From Sanghuangporus weigelae (Eukaryota; Basidiomycota; Agaricomycetes; Hymenochaetales; Hymenochaetaceae), in NCBI GenBank assembly GCA_033182465.1, contig CP137323.1, forward strand, positions 496,001 to 560,000: a DNA stretch of 64,000 nt, given 5' to 3'. Below, in pieces: positions 19,791 through 32,608 of this stretch. The stretch's first letter is position 1, and each line of letters begins with the position of its first letter. The notes beneath the pieces were generated by a model. That model was not told the origin of the DNA and searched no databases. It saw only the letters and a program-made list of their open reading frames with translations. The position numbers were made by a program, and so were the translations under genes.

Positions 19791-21812
19791 GCGATTATTT
19801 CTCATGTAGTTTTACGCAAAGTGAAGTGTTATGATGATATGTGAACATGTGGTAGTTACGTACCCTTTGAAATCCCGTCTGATCCGTTCCTTGCAAGCTA
19901 AGCACTTTGAAACTCGATGACTGCCATTGCAGCAGCTCGTACTGAGTCAGTAATAAGGTAGTAACTTCATACAATTGTACTTAACAATCAAGATTCACTC
20001 CTACTCATTCCTATGTTGATTATTTAGATGCTTCAGGCACTCTATCAGATAAATCAATGAGCCAGAACCTACTGATTAGTACAATTACTGTCTGCCTTGG
20101 ATAAAGGTAAATGGCTCACATACTTGGCGACATCCATTTCTCCTTGGTCTTTTTATGAGTGTTATTGTACTCATATATCCTTGCAATATGGATTGAATGG
20201 AAACAAGGATTTATTGAACTTCTAATATAGTACTTGCCCCACAATGTCCGCTCAAGAATCTCAGCTTTACATAGGTGCACTCATACCAGGAACGTATCTG
20301 GAAAGGGATAAAAATGAATAATCGGAATAATTTCAATGACTGGTTCAAAACGCCTTTTGCTCTCCAGCCTCGGATTTGCGACGAATTCAGCATACGTTCC
20401 CTGTAAACAACATCTTCCCTACAACTATACCAATCGGACCGATCCAAATTGTATAATGTATTAGAGGTACAGTTTGTATTACATAAGCAACACTTCGAGC
20501 AGGCACGATTCTCTTCACTCTTGCCTTCACACCAGAACTGCTTTCTCACTTGTGCGCGCACTGGCGGAAGAGGTTCATGGACCAAGATTATCGGATGCAG
20601 CACAGACTCCCCGTCTGACTATAGACGCTGAGCCTGCGGAGTCATAGTTGCTCCCATAAGTGATAAACTCCTACGAGATAACGGGCCCATTTCGCATGGT
20701 ATCTCCTATCTGCAGTTCTGCTGAACGAACAGTTCCTCGCTATCGTCTTGTCTTGATTCACAAGGCACGTCTCATCTAAGCGAAGGCCACGTCAGGCTGC
20801 CAGCGCAATGATAATGCTCTGATAGCTAATTTACTCTTTCTTCGCGATCGGTGCCCATGTGCTGTGAGTAATTTGTAAGTATTCCTGAGCCCTTTCGCGG
20901 AAGGCAGACAACCGGGTCAACAATTAAGTTTTCAAGGTTCCTGGGTTCTCAGGATTAAAGTTGCAATGGAGGACAATTGATGTTCTCTGAAATCTGTCTT
21001 CCTCGACGATATCTACTCTCCGTGAAAAAAAAAAATCTTATATTGGCACGGATCAGGGCGAATTTTGTGATCCGTTGATCTGCATTTCTCTGCGGATTGC
21101 TCTCGCTTTCGATTCCAAGGATCCGCATTAGCAACTATCTCACAAGCAAATGTAAAACTAATTTGCGAGTGGACACACTAGATATTGGCGATGTGACTTG
21201 TTTCCTCTGATAGAGCCGAAAACGACACTGAGTTAGCTGACTCGAGTCACTCGACACGCAAGGATGCTTGACGAGCTCGTGTGCTGCGTGTCTGCTCTGC
21301 AAGCTTACGGACTTCCGATTCCGGTAACCATAAATAAATCTTTCCCGCGCCTTTCTCTCCCGCCCCTCTTCGTAATGCTGTCTGATTCCGGCGTTTCCAG
21401 CTCAGCATTCCGTTGCTATCTGAAGTTTCCCTGGAGAAACATCCAACGAAGCCATGCATTAGGCCTCGAACCAGATTTAGCCTCATGCCCGCATGCGCCT
21501 TTGGGAAAAGGCCTCACGCGATGCTCCCTCCGACTTCTGAACAAACTTTTTCTGCTACTCGACGATGAGCTGGCACTTTGACATTCGCTAACCTTGTGAA
21601 ATTTAATCCCGGCAGCCGTGTCTCTCAGAGTGCGTGTGTTGTAAATTTCTGTCGAGGTGGAGGTGTTCTCTATGAAGACAAAACATTATTTCTGACGGGT
21701 CTTTTGTCATATAAAAAGACTCGAGCTTCAGACACTTTGAATCTCTAGCTGCGGCTCTTTACTGCTATCCTCAGGACTTATCTAGCTCTCGGCAGGCACC
21801 TTGTCCATAATC
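19791..21812. other. Long intergenic region
   Basis: 2 kb without a supported gene. ORFs of 60-130 codons have no recognisable motif and no splice-linked partners. The right end is the chitinase promoter, with TATAAAAA at 21710-21717, about 100 nt before the ATG. Confidence 0.5.
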
Positions 21813-23338
21813 ATGTTATCCTCGGCGTTTTCTTCCCTGATCGTTCTCTTCTGTGCTCTCGTTCATTTCACTTCTGTCTTGGCCTTGCCTGTTGACTCAC
21901 TAGGTTTGGACGGCACGGCGCGGAAGTTCTTGAGTAAAGCCAAGAGAGCCACCCCTGCAGCCCCTCATTTCGTGATATACAGCGATAGGTTTGTTTCTGG
22001 CGAGACCGGACCGCCTGATGTATCGCAAGTCGAGGTCTGTTCTTTTATCATACTCATCTTGACGTCTTGGTTGACTTCTTATTTCACCGACTTCAAGGGA
22101 TTCAATGTCTTGTAGGCCTCCTTTTCGTCACTAGTAAAATGCTTCTAATGCCATTTCAGTGCTCTTTCTTTCCTGCTGACCGAGGGTGCCTTCGATAAAG
22201 CTGAGGAGTGGACGCAACTCAGTGCTTCTCAGCGTAGCGCAGTTAAATCACAGTATGCAGTAAGTCATCTTATCAGATCATGCTTGTTTTACTGTACTCA
22301 TTCTGTGACAAGAACGCGGGTATTAGATTGATTGTATCCTTATTTGGTTCGACCGACGCACCGACATCAACAGGAGCAGATCCTACTGCAACAGCAAACA
22401 CTATGGCCGCATGGGTAAGGGAATTCGACCTCGATGGCGTTGACGTGGACTACGAGGTACACATTTATCATTCTGTGTGGTACTGCCAAATAAACATATG
22501 TTTTGGTGAAGGATTTCAACGCTATCAACGCCGGGGATGGCAGTGCCGAGGCATGGCTTACTACTTTCACACGACAACTTCGCAACCAGCTTCCTCAGGG
22601 AGACTTTATTCTCACCCATGCTCGTATGTTTCTTCAAGCTTCTTTTCGGAGTTTCCGAAATCTCACGATGCCTTGATACAGCCGTCGCGCCTTGGTTTTC
22701 GCCAAATAGGTTCGGTGGAGGAGCATACCTAACTGTCAATGAAAACGTTGGCGACTTGATCGACTGGGTGAGTGTCGCTCCTGGCTGACTTCGATCCATG
22801 TCTGACTTGTTTCCCTTCAGTACAATGTTCAGGTGAATACTTATTTATTTTCAGATTGCGAATTCATTATATTAATCGTCTGCCGTTCCTCTGGTATCGT
22901 GAAGTTCTACAACCGTGAGCCTGATAAAGTCGACTTTTGGCGCTGATTTGATCTGACAATCGTTATCAATAGAGGGAACAAACGAATACACGACATGCGC
23001 TGGCCTTTTGACATCCTCAAGCAGCACATGGCCGGAATCCGCTCTGTTCCAGATCGCCGCTAATGGAGTCGACCTGAATAAGCTCGTCATCGGCAAGCCC
23101 GCCACGAGCGCTGATGCAAGCAATGGCTTCATTGATCCGTCAACGCTAGCAGGATGTGTCGCTCAAGCGAGAAATCGAGGATGGGATGCCGGCGTGATGG
23201 TCTGGGAGGTACGCGCATTATTGTTTTATGCCAATGTGCTGGCCCTATCGGACTTTGCGACTGATACCTGTGCTGTAGTTCCCGGACGCTGCGGCAGACT
23301 GGATCGCGACCGTTCGATCCCAAGCTTTCCCTGAATGA
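21813..23338 (+). CDS. Secreted GH18 chitinase (subtype 1)
   Basis: Hydrolyses chitin outside the cell. ATG at 21813 opens a signal peptide (MLSSAFSSLIVLFCALVHF). Exons then give PHFVIYSDRFVSGETGPPDV, FKGFNVL, ALSFLLTEGAFDKAEEW, the catalytic DxxDxDxE motif as FDLDGVDVDYE, DFNAINAGDGSAEAWL, GDFILTHA, APWFSPNRFGGGAYLT, the region LVIGKPATSADASNGFIDP and the C-terminus DWIATVRSQAFPE before TGA at 23336-23338. At least seven short introns are needed. The closest relative here is the gene at 31385-32608 on the other strand, which shares every block. No chitin-binding module is visible. The exact exon joins were read by eye. Confidence 0.85.
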
Positions 23339-24513
23339 TCATTTCTGAAGAGGAATCACAAGCTAAATAAACCACAAGAAATGTCTGCTGGCAGAATGGA
23401 TCACTGTCCGGCGTGGTACCTCAATACTTGGTTTAGGGGCATGTCTCTCGTTGCGATCCTCCATTGCTATCTATTATTTACTCCGATATTTCATATATTT
23501 ACTTTCGCTCTACAAGTTCCTTCGACATGTATCACTAGTCACCGTTTCAGAGAAATGGAATGTCCGAGAAATTGATATTTCATTATATAAGTCAGAGTGT
23601 ATTATATAAGCATTTCTCTCTCTCAATATTTCAACATTTTCTACTCTACGACTGTCGCTTCTTCTTCTAACCCTCGATCGGAGCCAAACACTATTCATAG
23701 AAAGGCAACTTGACTTTCTACAGCGAATGCTATTGGCGAGATAAGGACTCGCGTAAGTGCGGAAAGAGGCAGACTCCATATGCTTGTCTTGCTCAAGTGC
23801 GAGCCACGTCACAGACAAATCTTGATTTCTCACAGCTTCTCTTCTCTAATCGACTTCTTCTCAAGAGGTTTCTAAATGGATCAGTTCTTGAATATTTGCC
23901 GGATTGTCCAACTTTTCCTGTCTGTGCTGCGTTGGCGGGGCAAGCGCAAGCCTACTCGTCTTGGCGGCGTGTAGACATGAGGGCGCATCATGACAAGCTG
24001 TTTCTGTTATATATTTTTGTCTCCATGAGCAACCTGCCACATGCTCAGAGTATGTATTTTATGGCTCCAGGGGCAACTGTAATGTTTGGACAAAATCTGA
24101 AACCGGACACGATCCTCGGAAACCGACGTACCCTCTTACCTCTTTCTGTCTGTTCTCAATGTCCGACTCCGCCAACTTGCCAGCTCTTTCTACTGATCTG
24201 CTTTGCTGTCAGTCCGGTTTTATTTTCTGCCGTTTTCCGCAACGAAGATCTTGATGAATATTCTGCGAGATGAGAGCTTCGCTGTTGTGTGTGCCGTCAC
24301 CCTATGTGCTTATGCTTGTGCCTATCCTTATTCATTCGGCGGATTAAGTGGCTGGGCTGGGTTCTTCCGGGACTGACTTGGACGACGTATAAAGGACCAG
24401 GATTTTGGATGAAACTAGGTTGTCGGAGTCAAATCTTTGGCTGACGGACTTACCTCCCTCTTATTGCATTGTACTGACTCGACTCTATCTACTTCTGTAC
24501 TTTATTGTCCAGG
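23339..24513. other. Intergenic region between two chitinase genes
   Basis: No gene supported. The right part holds the promoter of the next gene, with TATAAA at 24388-24393. A 187-codon frame at 23,710-24,273 has no motif and biased composition; I do not call it. Confidence 0.45.
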
Positions 24514-26892
24514 ATGATGATGTTCGGTCAATTGGGTGTGAAGCTTCTCGTCGTTGCTTCGCTTCTATTCACCGTTGCGCGAGCTTCCGCAATTCCGAAA
24601 ACCGATATTGTTGAGAAACGTGCGGAGGCAAAAGTTCAAACTGCCTATTTCACTAACTGGTAAGCAAAAGTCGATCTGTATCGACATCATCATTCGCTAA
24701 CCTTCCCCATGATAATAGGGGAATATACGGCGCCAACTTCCGTTAGCTCTCCTTATTTGATGAAGTTTTGGTGATATGATCGGGCTGACGAGAGGAATTC
24801 ATCAGAGCCTACCGACATAAATGTCCGACCACTCACGCATATCCTCTATGCCTTTGCCGATGTTAGAGATGACGGCACGATATTTTTGACCGACTCCTAT
24901 GCTGATGAGCAGGTGATTCTTAAATTCGATTGATATTCGCGCGTCTCAATGCTAAGCTTGACTTACTCAGAAACATTTCTCGGGAGATTCGTGGGATGAG
25001 GCTGGCAACAACCTTTACGGATGTCTTAAGCAGGTATGCACTGGGTTACAGTCTGGCCTGACTTCGTTGTCACTGACCGAATGATGTGTCAGCTTTACCT
25101 GCTGAAGCTTGCGAACCGGTGCGAATTCCATCCTTTGGATGCTCTGACAAAGCTAATTTGCATTCACAGAAACTTAAAGGTTACTTTGTCGATTGGTGGA
25201 TGGACTTATTCGCAGAGCGGCCATTTCAATTTCGTTACCGACGCTGCGAAAAGGACAACTTTCGTGAATTCTGCAGTACAGATAGTTAAGGATTATGGTT
25301 TTGATGGGATGTGAGTGACGCCTTTTTTTACTGCAGCTTAAAGCTCTGAGGGCCTGTGAACTAGCGACATTGACTATGAATACCCTGCCAACGCAGAGCA
25401 AGGTCAAGGCTTTGCTGACTTGCTTACTGCCGTGCGCTCGGCTTTTGACCAGCTGGCCGCTTCGAACGGTGACAGCGTTCCGTATCAGTTGACCGTAAGT
25501 GAATAAATGATTGATATTTACTCGATAAGTTGTTAAGTGATTCCATTGCATTAGGCGGCTGTTCCTGCTGGATCTGCGAATTATGCATTCTTGAACGTCC
25601 CACAGATGGACAGAGCTTTGACCCACTGGAATCTGATGGCATATGACTACGCTGGTTCATGGTTGGACTTCGTAAGTTCCTATCTGATGGAGATATCACA
25701 CTCAGGCTGAGTCTCGCGTTTCACTTGTTCTAGGCTGATCATCAAGCCAATCTGTATGGCGGCGAACGTACCAATGTCAGTACTGATAGGGCCGTCACAT
25801 TCTATCTTGAGAACGGTGCTACAGCGAGCAAGATCACCATGGGTACGTCAGAGGGCTGTATCATTTTCCCTCTGTTTTAAAACGATTGTTACACCATAGG
25901 CATCCCACTCTACGGCAGAGCGTTCGAGAATACCAATGGTATTGGTCAGCCCTACGATGGTGTATGTTCGTCCGCTAAGTCGAACTTGTTTCTTTCTCTT
26001 ACTTTTCTCTTCTAGATCGGTCCTGGGACTACCGAGGCTGGAATCTATTCTTACAAGGCTCTTCCGCTTGCCGGAGCCCAGATCATCAACGACAGGACGG
26101 TTGTGGCCAGCTATTCATACGATTCATCAAAGCGAGAGCTGGTGTCATACGATACGCCGGAGATCGCCGCCACCAAAGCACAATATGTCCTATCAAAGGG
26201 TCTGGGTGGCCAGATGTTCTGGGATGTGAGTCAGACGAAAAAGAATTGTTTCACCTTGATGGGTGAGCTCACCGAGAGGGCTCTCTTGCAAAACACAGCT
26301 TTCAACAGATAAGACGGGGAGCTCCGACTCACTCGTCAGCACCACTGCTAATGTCTTTGGTGCGCTTGATCAGACCCAAAACCATATCAAGTACGTCATT
26401 CATCCTGTTCCTCGTGTGCAACTCCTAATCGTGACATGCAGCTTCCCCGATAGCAAGTGGGATAACATCCGTAGCAACATGGGCCAGAATTCTGGTTCGC
26501 CGCCGTCTGGCAGTTCAACTTCTGCACCGTCTTCTACACCGACAGCCGGATCTTGCGGAGGAGTATCCACTTGGGTTTCAACGGTACTCCCATCAGTCAT
26601 TCTAAGGCGACTACCTTATTCATCATGTAAACTAATCATGATATTAGACTGCATATACGGGAGGTGCTCGAGTTTCCTACAGTAAGTCTTTTTTCGCGCT
26701 TGACAGATCTGAAGGTTGCCTTGTTTACTGTATTTGCCAATCCAGATGGGCATCTTTGGACTGCGAAGTGGTGGACGCAAGGCGATACGCCGGGTGGCTC
26801 TGGTAAGTACGCCGACAGCCGTGGCCTCTTCAGGAAAACCTAATGTTTGTTGCTCAGCTGATGTTTGGACCGACAATGGTGCTTGCTCTTAA
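24514..26892 (+). CDS. Secreted GH18 chitinase with C-terminal chitin-binding module
   Basis: An endochitinase-type GH18 enzyme. ATG 24514 (or 24520, three ATGs in a row) begins a signal peptide, followed by a Lys-Arg site (VEKRAEAKVQTAYFTNW). Exons continue with PLTHILYAFADVRDDGTI, KVTLSIGGWTYSQSGHF, the catalytic DGIDIDYE, YQLTAAVPAG, WNLMAYDYAGSW, MGIPLYGRAFENTNGIG and GGQMFWDIS. These are the standard GH18 landmarks (SxGG, DxxDxDxE, MxYD, and W in the last strand). An intron falls inside the catalytic motif, between DG and IDYE at about 25,312-25,366. A Ser/Thr/Pro linker leads to a CBM5/12-like module, WTAKWWTQGDTPGG, near the end. TAA at 26890-26892. About ten exons. Confidence 0.9.
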
Positions 26893-27247
26893 ATAATTGT
26901 CTTGTGGCATTTCGTCTTCGATTTCACATTGGTCTTTTCGACCTTCTGTTTCTCCTGGGATTTATTCCTTTTTTCGTTCCATTTCAGCATATCCACTGTT
27001 TTCTCTGGTGACGACGGGCTTGCACCTGATCGATGTCCTTTCCGTCCATTTCTCTTCGGGCTGTTGTATTCGTTACTACTCGTTCTGTCTGGAGTCACGC
27101 GATGTTATTTACGCATTTGCACGCTTCCGCACGGTACGAGTGCTTTCTCATGAAGTGTATTATAGTCAATAAAGAGAACGTGGAATAGATGGTGATTGAT
27201 ACAAGCAAGACGAGAGAATGAGAAAAGCAAAACGAAGACGGGCAAGT
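26893..27247. other. Convergent 3' intergenic region
   Basis: 355 bases between the stop of the chitinase and the stop of mtr4. T-rich on the plus strand, no gene. Confidence 0.5.
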
Positions 27248-30200
27248 CTACAGATACAATGACGAACAGAAGATCACGGAGTTTGCCCGCGCCAACATCT
27301 CAGTAGCCTTGTCAAACTTCCCTCGCAGTTCTTCGTTCCCAATGACTTTAGCAGCTTGGGACATTTGTCTGAGAAGCTCCTGTAGTCGCCTAAAGACACG
27401 GATGATGTTACCCTCGAATTGGTCGGTCAACTAGAATTGTATTGCAACGTCAGCATCATGAAGCAAAGCACCGAAGACATATCATCATACCTTGCAGATT
27501 TCGGAGAATGAGGCACCACGACACCATTGCATGACAGCGTCCATAAGCTCAACTTTAAATGATTTAACGTAGTCATCCTCTTTGATGGACATCTTAGACT
27601 CAATCATGACCTTCGCTATTCGACGAGCCATCTCTTGCATTATACGCAATGGCGCGGCAAGCTCTTCAGTAAGCTTCGTTACTTGTTGACTCTGCAGAGA
27701 TAGATATCAATCGTGCAAGAATTGAACGTATAGGCTATGTTTCGTACCTTCTCGTCGAAGACAAAGCAGCTCAGGAGTGCCGCACATTGTTCCGGTAGTA
27801 AAGGGTTGAAAACGCCGTTAAAGATGAGTTCGGTAAGGAGCAATTCATCTCCGGTGCTGATCTCACAAGCCACTCGTCCTTTCATATCAACAATGTCCGA
27901 AGAAGACGTGAAGCCTAACCGTCTTAGTACTCGTTTCCGACTCTTCAATTCCTCGAGCTGCATGACATCAAATGTTGCCAGGACTTTCTTCTTCAATTCC
28001 CGTATTCGAGCTTGACACTCTTGCTTCTCGGCATAGAGACTGTAAAGCTCGGGTAATCGAGGATCTTTGTGCAATGGGCTCGTGAACATCTTATCTTCCA
28101 TGATCTCGATTTTCTAGAGAAATATAAGTTGAGTTGACTGGCGAGAATTGTCATTTTGCTGACCCACCTTGACAAGTTGCTTGAATTTCTCGTCTTTGAT
28201 ACCCATATTCTGTACGGGATCCAGTAATGGTACGCCGTCGCTCATTCGTCGATGCACTTCCAATACACTCTTCCACGCCGTCTCCCTCGCTTGCAGTGGA
28301 CGGAGGTCTTTAGGCAGGAATATTCGGATGAGACTGATGCTCTCGATTGTCGATAGCAAAACGGGAACGACTAGAGGCTCCCCTTTCTCTCCAGGTGGAC
28401 AGGGCATTACTCCTCCTGGCGTGGGAGCAGTTATGTTGCGATCTTTCGGTAAGTGAGATTCTTTCGAGCAGTTTAATAAAACGTCGACGATGTATTCTTG
28501 ATGTGGGGGGATGTGTTCGGCTACAGGGGTAGGTCGATTCTGAAACACAAATGAACCTCAAAGAAAGCTCTTCTCGTCAAGTGAAGAGCCATACCTTTGG
28601 TGGGAGGCGCTTTTGGTAGTTGATGACGACGCCCCATCCGAAATCGAATTTCTGGTACTTGATTTCGACCAATCGACCTGGTTGGAGGAAGGGGAGGCTG
28701 TACGCCGGATGGGTAATAACTTCTCGGAAGTCGACTCCCATCTGATCAAGCTGCTGTCGATACTCGTAGTATTCTGAGACAAGCTTTTCGTCCGGAATAT
28801 TGATTGCGGCCTTTTTCTCTTCTGCCGCTTTAAGCTCTATTTGGTTCGTTAGTAAATCCTTCCTAGACTTCACTATGCGGTGACTTGCCTTGCTCTAACA
28901 TGGGAATGTTCGCGTTGTTCTGGAACTGATAGAAACAACGCTCCAACATGTATTCTGGACTGATTCCTTCAACTTTCATGAGGTTCAGAACCATGTTGTA
29001 GCCAAGGTGAAAAGCTGAATCCAACCGGTCTGCCTCGCCCTTAATCATGTTCTTCGCTGCACTCGGCTCAAGCTTCTCGTCAACCATCATGATAACAACC
29101 CCTCGGTCATCGAGCCCACGACGCCCTGCCCTGCCGGACATCTGAATGTACTCACCAGATGATAGGTTTCGGAAGTCGGTACCGTCAAATTTCTTGACGT
29201 CGGTGAAGACGACGGTCTTCGCAGGCATATTCAAACCGATGGAGAATGTTTCTGTTGCGAAAAGGACCTTTATAAAGCCTTCTTGGAAGAGAATTTCGAT
29301 AACTTCTTTGAGAATCGGAAGAAGACCGCCATGGTGAATGCCGATGCCGCGCTTTAGTAAAGGGAGAATGTTAGCGATCTGTGGAAGTTGTCGGTCTTCA
29401 GGTGCTAAATTTTCAATTGCGGCATTGAAAATGTTGGTGATCGAATCCTGTTCTTCAGCACTGTTGAACTCGAGCTTAGACATGGACAGCGCAAGGGCCT
29501 CACATTCGCGCTTGCTGAAAGCAAACACGATGACGGGATTGAAATTCTTCAGCATGATCATTTTGATGATCTTCGAGATATCCGAGGGACCTAGAAAAAC
29601 CAGTCAGAAGTCTATCAAGGCTTAACGACTATGTTTGCGTACCTTTCTTCTCTCCGCCCTTCCTTGTCTTCCCTTTTCGCCCCTTCCCCGACTTAGTATC
29701 AGCCGGATCTTCGCCTTGCCTTTCCACAAGCGACCCCATTGCTTTGCTAAAGTTGTCTTCACGAAACTCGCCCTTCTCATTCACAACAAGATAAATTCCC
29801 TCTCCACCTTGCGGAAAAAGGTAGTGTTGGAGCGGAGTGGGTCGGAAGTCGGTATAGACGACGTGACATGGCTGCTCATGAGATTTGCATATCCATTCTG
29901 CGAATTGCATAGCGTTCGGGATGGTGGCGGAAAGGAAAACATAGCGAACCGTGTGAGGAAGCAAGATGATGGTCTCTTCCCATACAACCCCTCGTTCCTT
30001 GTCGCGCATATAATGGATCTCGTCAAAAATGACCCATGCCACTTCGCGCATAATTTCGGAGCCACGATATAGCATCGATCGGAGAATCTACTTGATAAGA
30101 GTTACAAAGATTTAGCCAGGAGATTGACATACAACATACCTCAGTGGTCATGACTAAACACGTCGCTGTTGGATTGATAGTCACATCTCCGGTCATGAGT

Positions 30201-30933
30201 CCAACATCTCCAAATTCTGCAAGCATTTCTCTGTACTTCTGATTGCTGAGTGCCTAATACTCTGTTAGCAAACGTGTAAAAAGCAAACAGGCATGTATAC
30301 CTTGATCGGACTGGTATAAATCACGCGCTGTTTATTCTCCAGACACCGGGCGATAGCATACTCGGCGACCACCGTCTTTCCAGCACTGGTATGCGCAGAG
30401 ACCAACACGCTCTCATTTCTTTGAATCGCATAAACCGAAACTTGTTGGAATGGATCAAGTGCGAACTTGTACTCTCGCGCGGGTTTCGCTGGAGGGACGT
30501 GGTTGGCAATGGGTACGTAGTTGTAGCCAGGAGGCACTGCAACCTGATGTCGCACCTGATGCCTAAGCTCAAGACGAGAACCCGCCTCAACCGTGCCAGT
30601 TAGACCTGCACTCGCAGCAACCTCACGCTTTGCCTCCGTCTCGAATTCATCCACCACAACTGGCGCTGGTGACGCTATCCTTTGTTTCTTTGCCGCCGGA
30701 CTCAAGTCATCCTCTTCCTCACGGTGATCAGAGATACCATTTTGCCGACGTTCGATGCCGTTTGGCGACAAGGCCTCGTCCTCCGAGTCTGCTTTGCGCT
30801 TTCGCGTAACATCCACCGGTTCTAACACTTGACTCAGCTCATCTTTACCAGCCGTGTCCTTCAGCTCGCCCAGATCCTCATCCTCCTCTGGTTGTTGCTC
30901 ATCCATAAACGAGAACAGTTCATTGGTGTCCAT
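27248..30933 (-). CDS. mtr4: Mtr4-like DExH RNA helicase of the nuclear exosome
   Basis: 3'-5' RNA helicase that feeds substrates to the nuclear exosome as part of TRAMP-type complexes. Start ATG 30933 gives [13 protein letters not shown], similar to yeast Mtr4; an upstream in-frame ATG at 30972 is less likely. Motifs in order: [17 protein letters not shown] (Walker A), [20 protein letters not shown] (DEIH box), [35 protein letters not shown] (motif VI), an arch/KOW part ([19 protein letters not shown]), helical bundle, and the diagnostic C-terminal [20 protein letters not shown] ending in SLYL. A poly-basic insert ([18 protein letters not shown]) lies between the RecA folds. About ten exons separated by 47-60-nt introns. 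All helicase motifs look intact. Confidence 0.95.
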
Positions 30934-31384
30934 GGTTGAGGTGAGGCAGAAAGGAGCGAGAAATTCACTCAAATTTTGAGTACAAACTATTTTACCATAT
31001 TAGGAGGTAAGCTTAGTCAGACCTGATCAATTCAAATCAAGTTAAGTAATACTAATTCTTTTGTTGGACTGGACTGGAATTATTTGTTGAACCAGGCCTA
31101 AGAACGCGAAGACGCCGAAGAGCACCTGCTACCAAATGCACCAAGAATTGTACATCGGAATCTCTTTGCTGGAGAAGTACAGATGTTGCCTTCTCAGTCC
31201 TCGCTGCGACCAGCTTTGAGTCACAACAACATACCTACTCATACGAATACGCTTCACAGTAATACACGCAATTATAAGCCAGAATTATGGTATATAATAA
31301 TTATACGTAGTACCGATGCCAAGAGATTTCTGACTGTTGAGGATGCCCAACAATGTTACCCAACGTCCAAGAAAGCAAAACGTC
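30934..31384. other. Intergenic region upstream of mtr4
   Basis: 450 bases, AT-rich, no gene. Lies between the mtr4 start and the stop codon of the next minus-strand gene, so it holds the mtr4 promoter. Confidence 0.5.
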
Positions 31385-32608
31385 TTAAGATCCTACAGGC
31401 CAGGACTTTGAGCGAACAGTACTGATCCATCTTGCACCTGCGTTAGGATATTGCCAGACCATGACGCCTCCTGACCAGCCTTTATCTTTTGCTTGCTGAA
31501 TGCACGTCGCCAAGTTCTCAGGGTCTATGAGTCCATTTGAGGCGTCCACCACCGTCGCTGGCTTACCGACAATTAACTTATGCTGTGGAATACCTGAACG
31601 AGCGATCTCCTCCAGAGACGTTTCCGGATACTTGTTCGTGGATTTGTACATGAGGGTCTCACAGTTTTCATATTCGTGTTGATTGTAGAACTGGACGTTG
31701 TACTTAAGACACCGGAAGTTAGTATATGAATTTCCGATGAGACGTATGGTTGGAGCGTACCCAATCAATCATGTCGCCGACCTCCTTGTGAACGGCCCGA
31801 TATGCCCCAGAAGTGTAGGTTTTAGAGAACCAAGGGGCAACCGCTATGCAAAACTCCGATGTCAGATAGGGATGGTGCTGACGAAGTCATGTCGGACGTA
31901 CGGGCATGAGTGACGATGTATTTGCCCTGGGGCAACTTGCTCCTGAGTGCCTTCGTGAACGTAATTACCCATTTCTCCGCTCTACCATCCCTAAGATCCA
32001 TAGCATTAAAATCCTCATAATCTACGTCGATACCATCCAGATCATGGTCGATAACCCATTGTGCCATAGTGTTTCCCAGCTCAGCCGGATCCTTGTTGTA
32101 CGAGGTTGGAGCATCCGACCCACCGAAAGCCGAGACGATGACTTTGATGCCCGCCTCGTTGTATTTCTTCTTCAGCTGCTGCCGTGTCTGTTTATCGAGC
32201 TGTGCCCAGCCCTTCGCTTGATCCTCAGGACCTGTACTCAGAAGGAATGCCAAAGCGCTGCATGGACCGTAAACAGAGAATCCCAATGGAGTGACTATGG
32301 ACTTACAAGACTGTGTAACCTTTGACCTGTTCTGGAGGAGGCAAAACGTTCGACATCCATTTGTCGCTGTAGATGAAAAACTGAGGACCTAATGAAGGTC
32401 CGCTCGAAGTGCTGCTGCCACCAGAGGACTCAGTATTGTTCATAGCCGGCGGATTCTGAGAGGGACTGCCGGTTCCTGTAGGAGCACCAGCCCTAGAAGT
32501 AGATTTTCCGGACTTCGGTGGGCATGTGCATGAAGGATTAGCGGCCAGTCCTAGCGAGGCGAGAGCAGATAATAAAAGTGCTGTCGATGCAAGAGACTTC
32601 CAGAGCAT
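31385..32608 (-). CDS. Secreted GH18 chitinase (subtype 1, second copy)
   Basis: Paralogue of the gene at 21813-23338. ATG 32608 opens a signal peptide (MLWKSLASTALLLSALASLG), then a Ser/Gly/Pro-rich linker of about 50 residues that the sister lacks. The core is PQFFIYSDKWMS, ALAFLLSTGPEDQAKGW, VIVSAFGGSDAPTSY, the catalytic motif HDLDGIDVDYEDFNAMD, GKYIVTHAR, YNVQFYNQHEYENCETL, LIVGKPATVVDASNGLIDP and GWSGGVMVWQYPNAGARW, with stop at 31385-31387. Introns of about 50 nt separate at least five exons. The catalytic acid Glu is present, so the enzyme should be active. The Cys-rich start CTCPPKSG of the linker has no assigned role. Confidence 0.85.
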
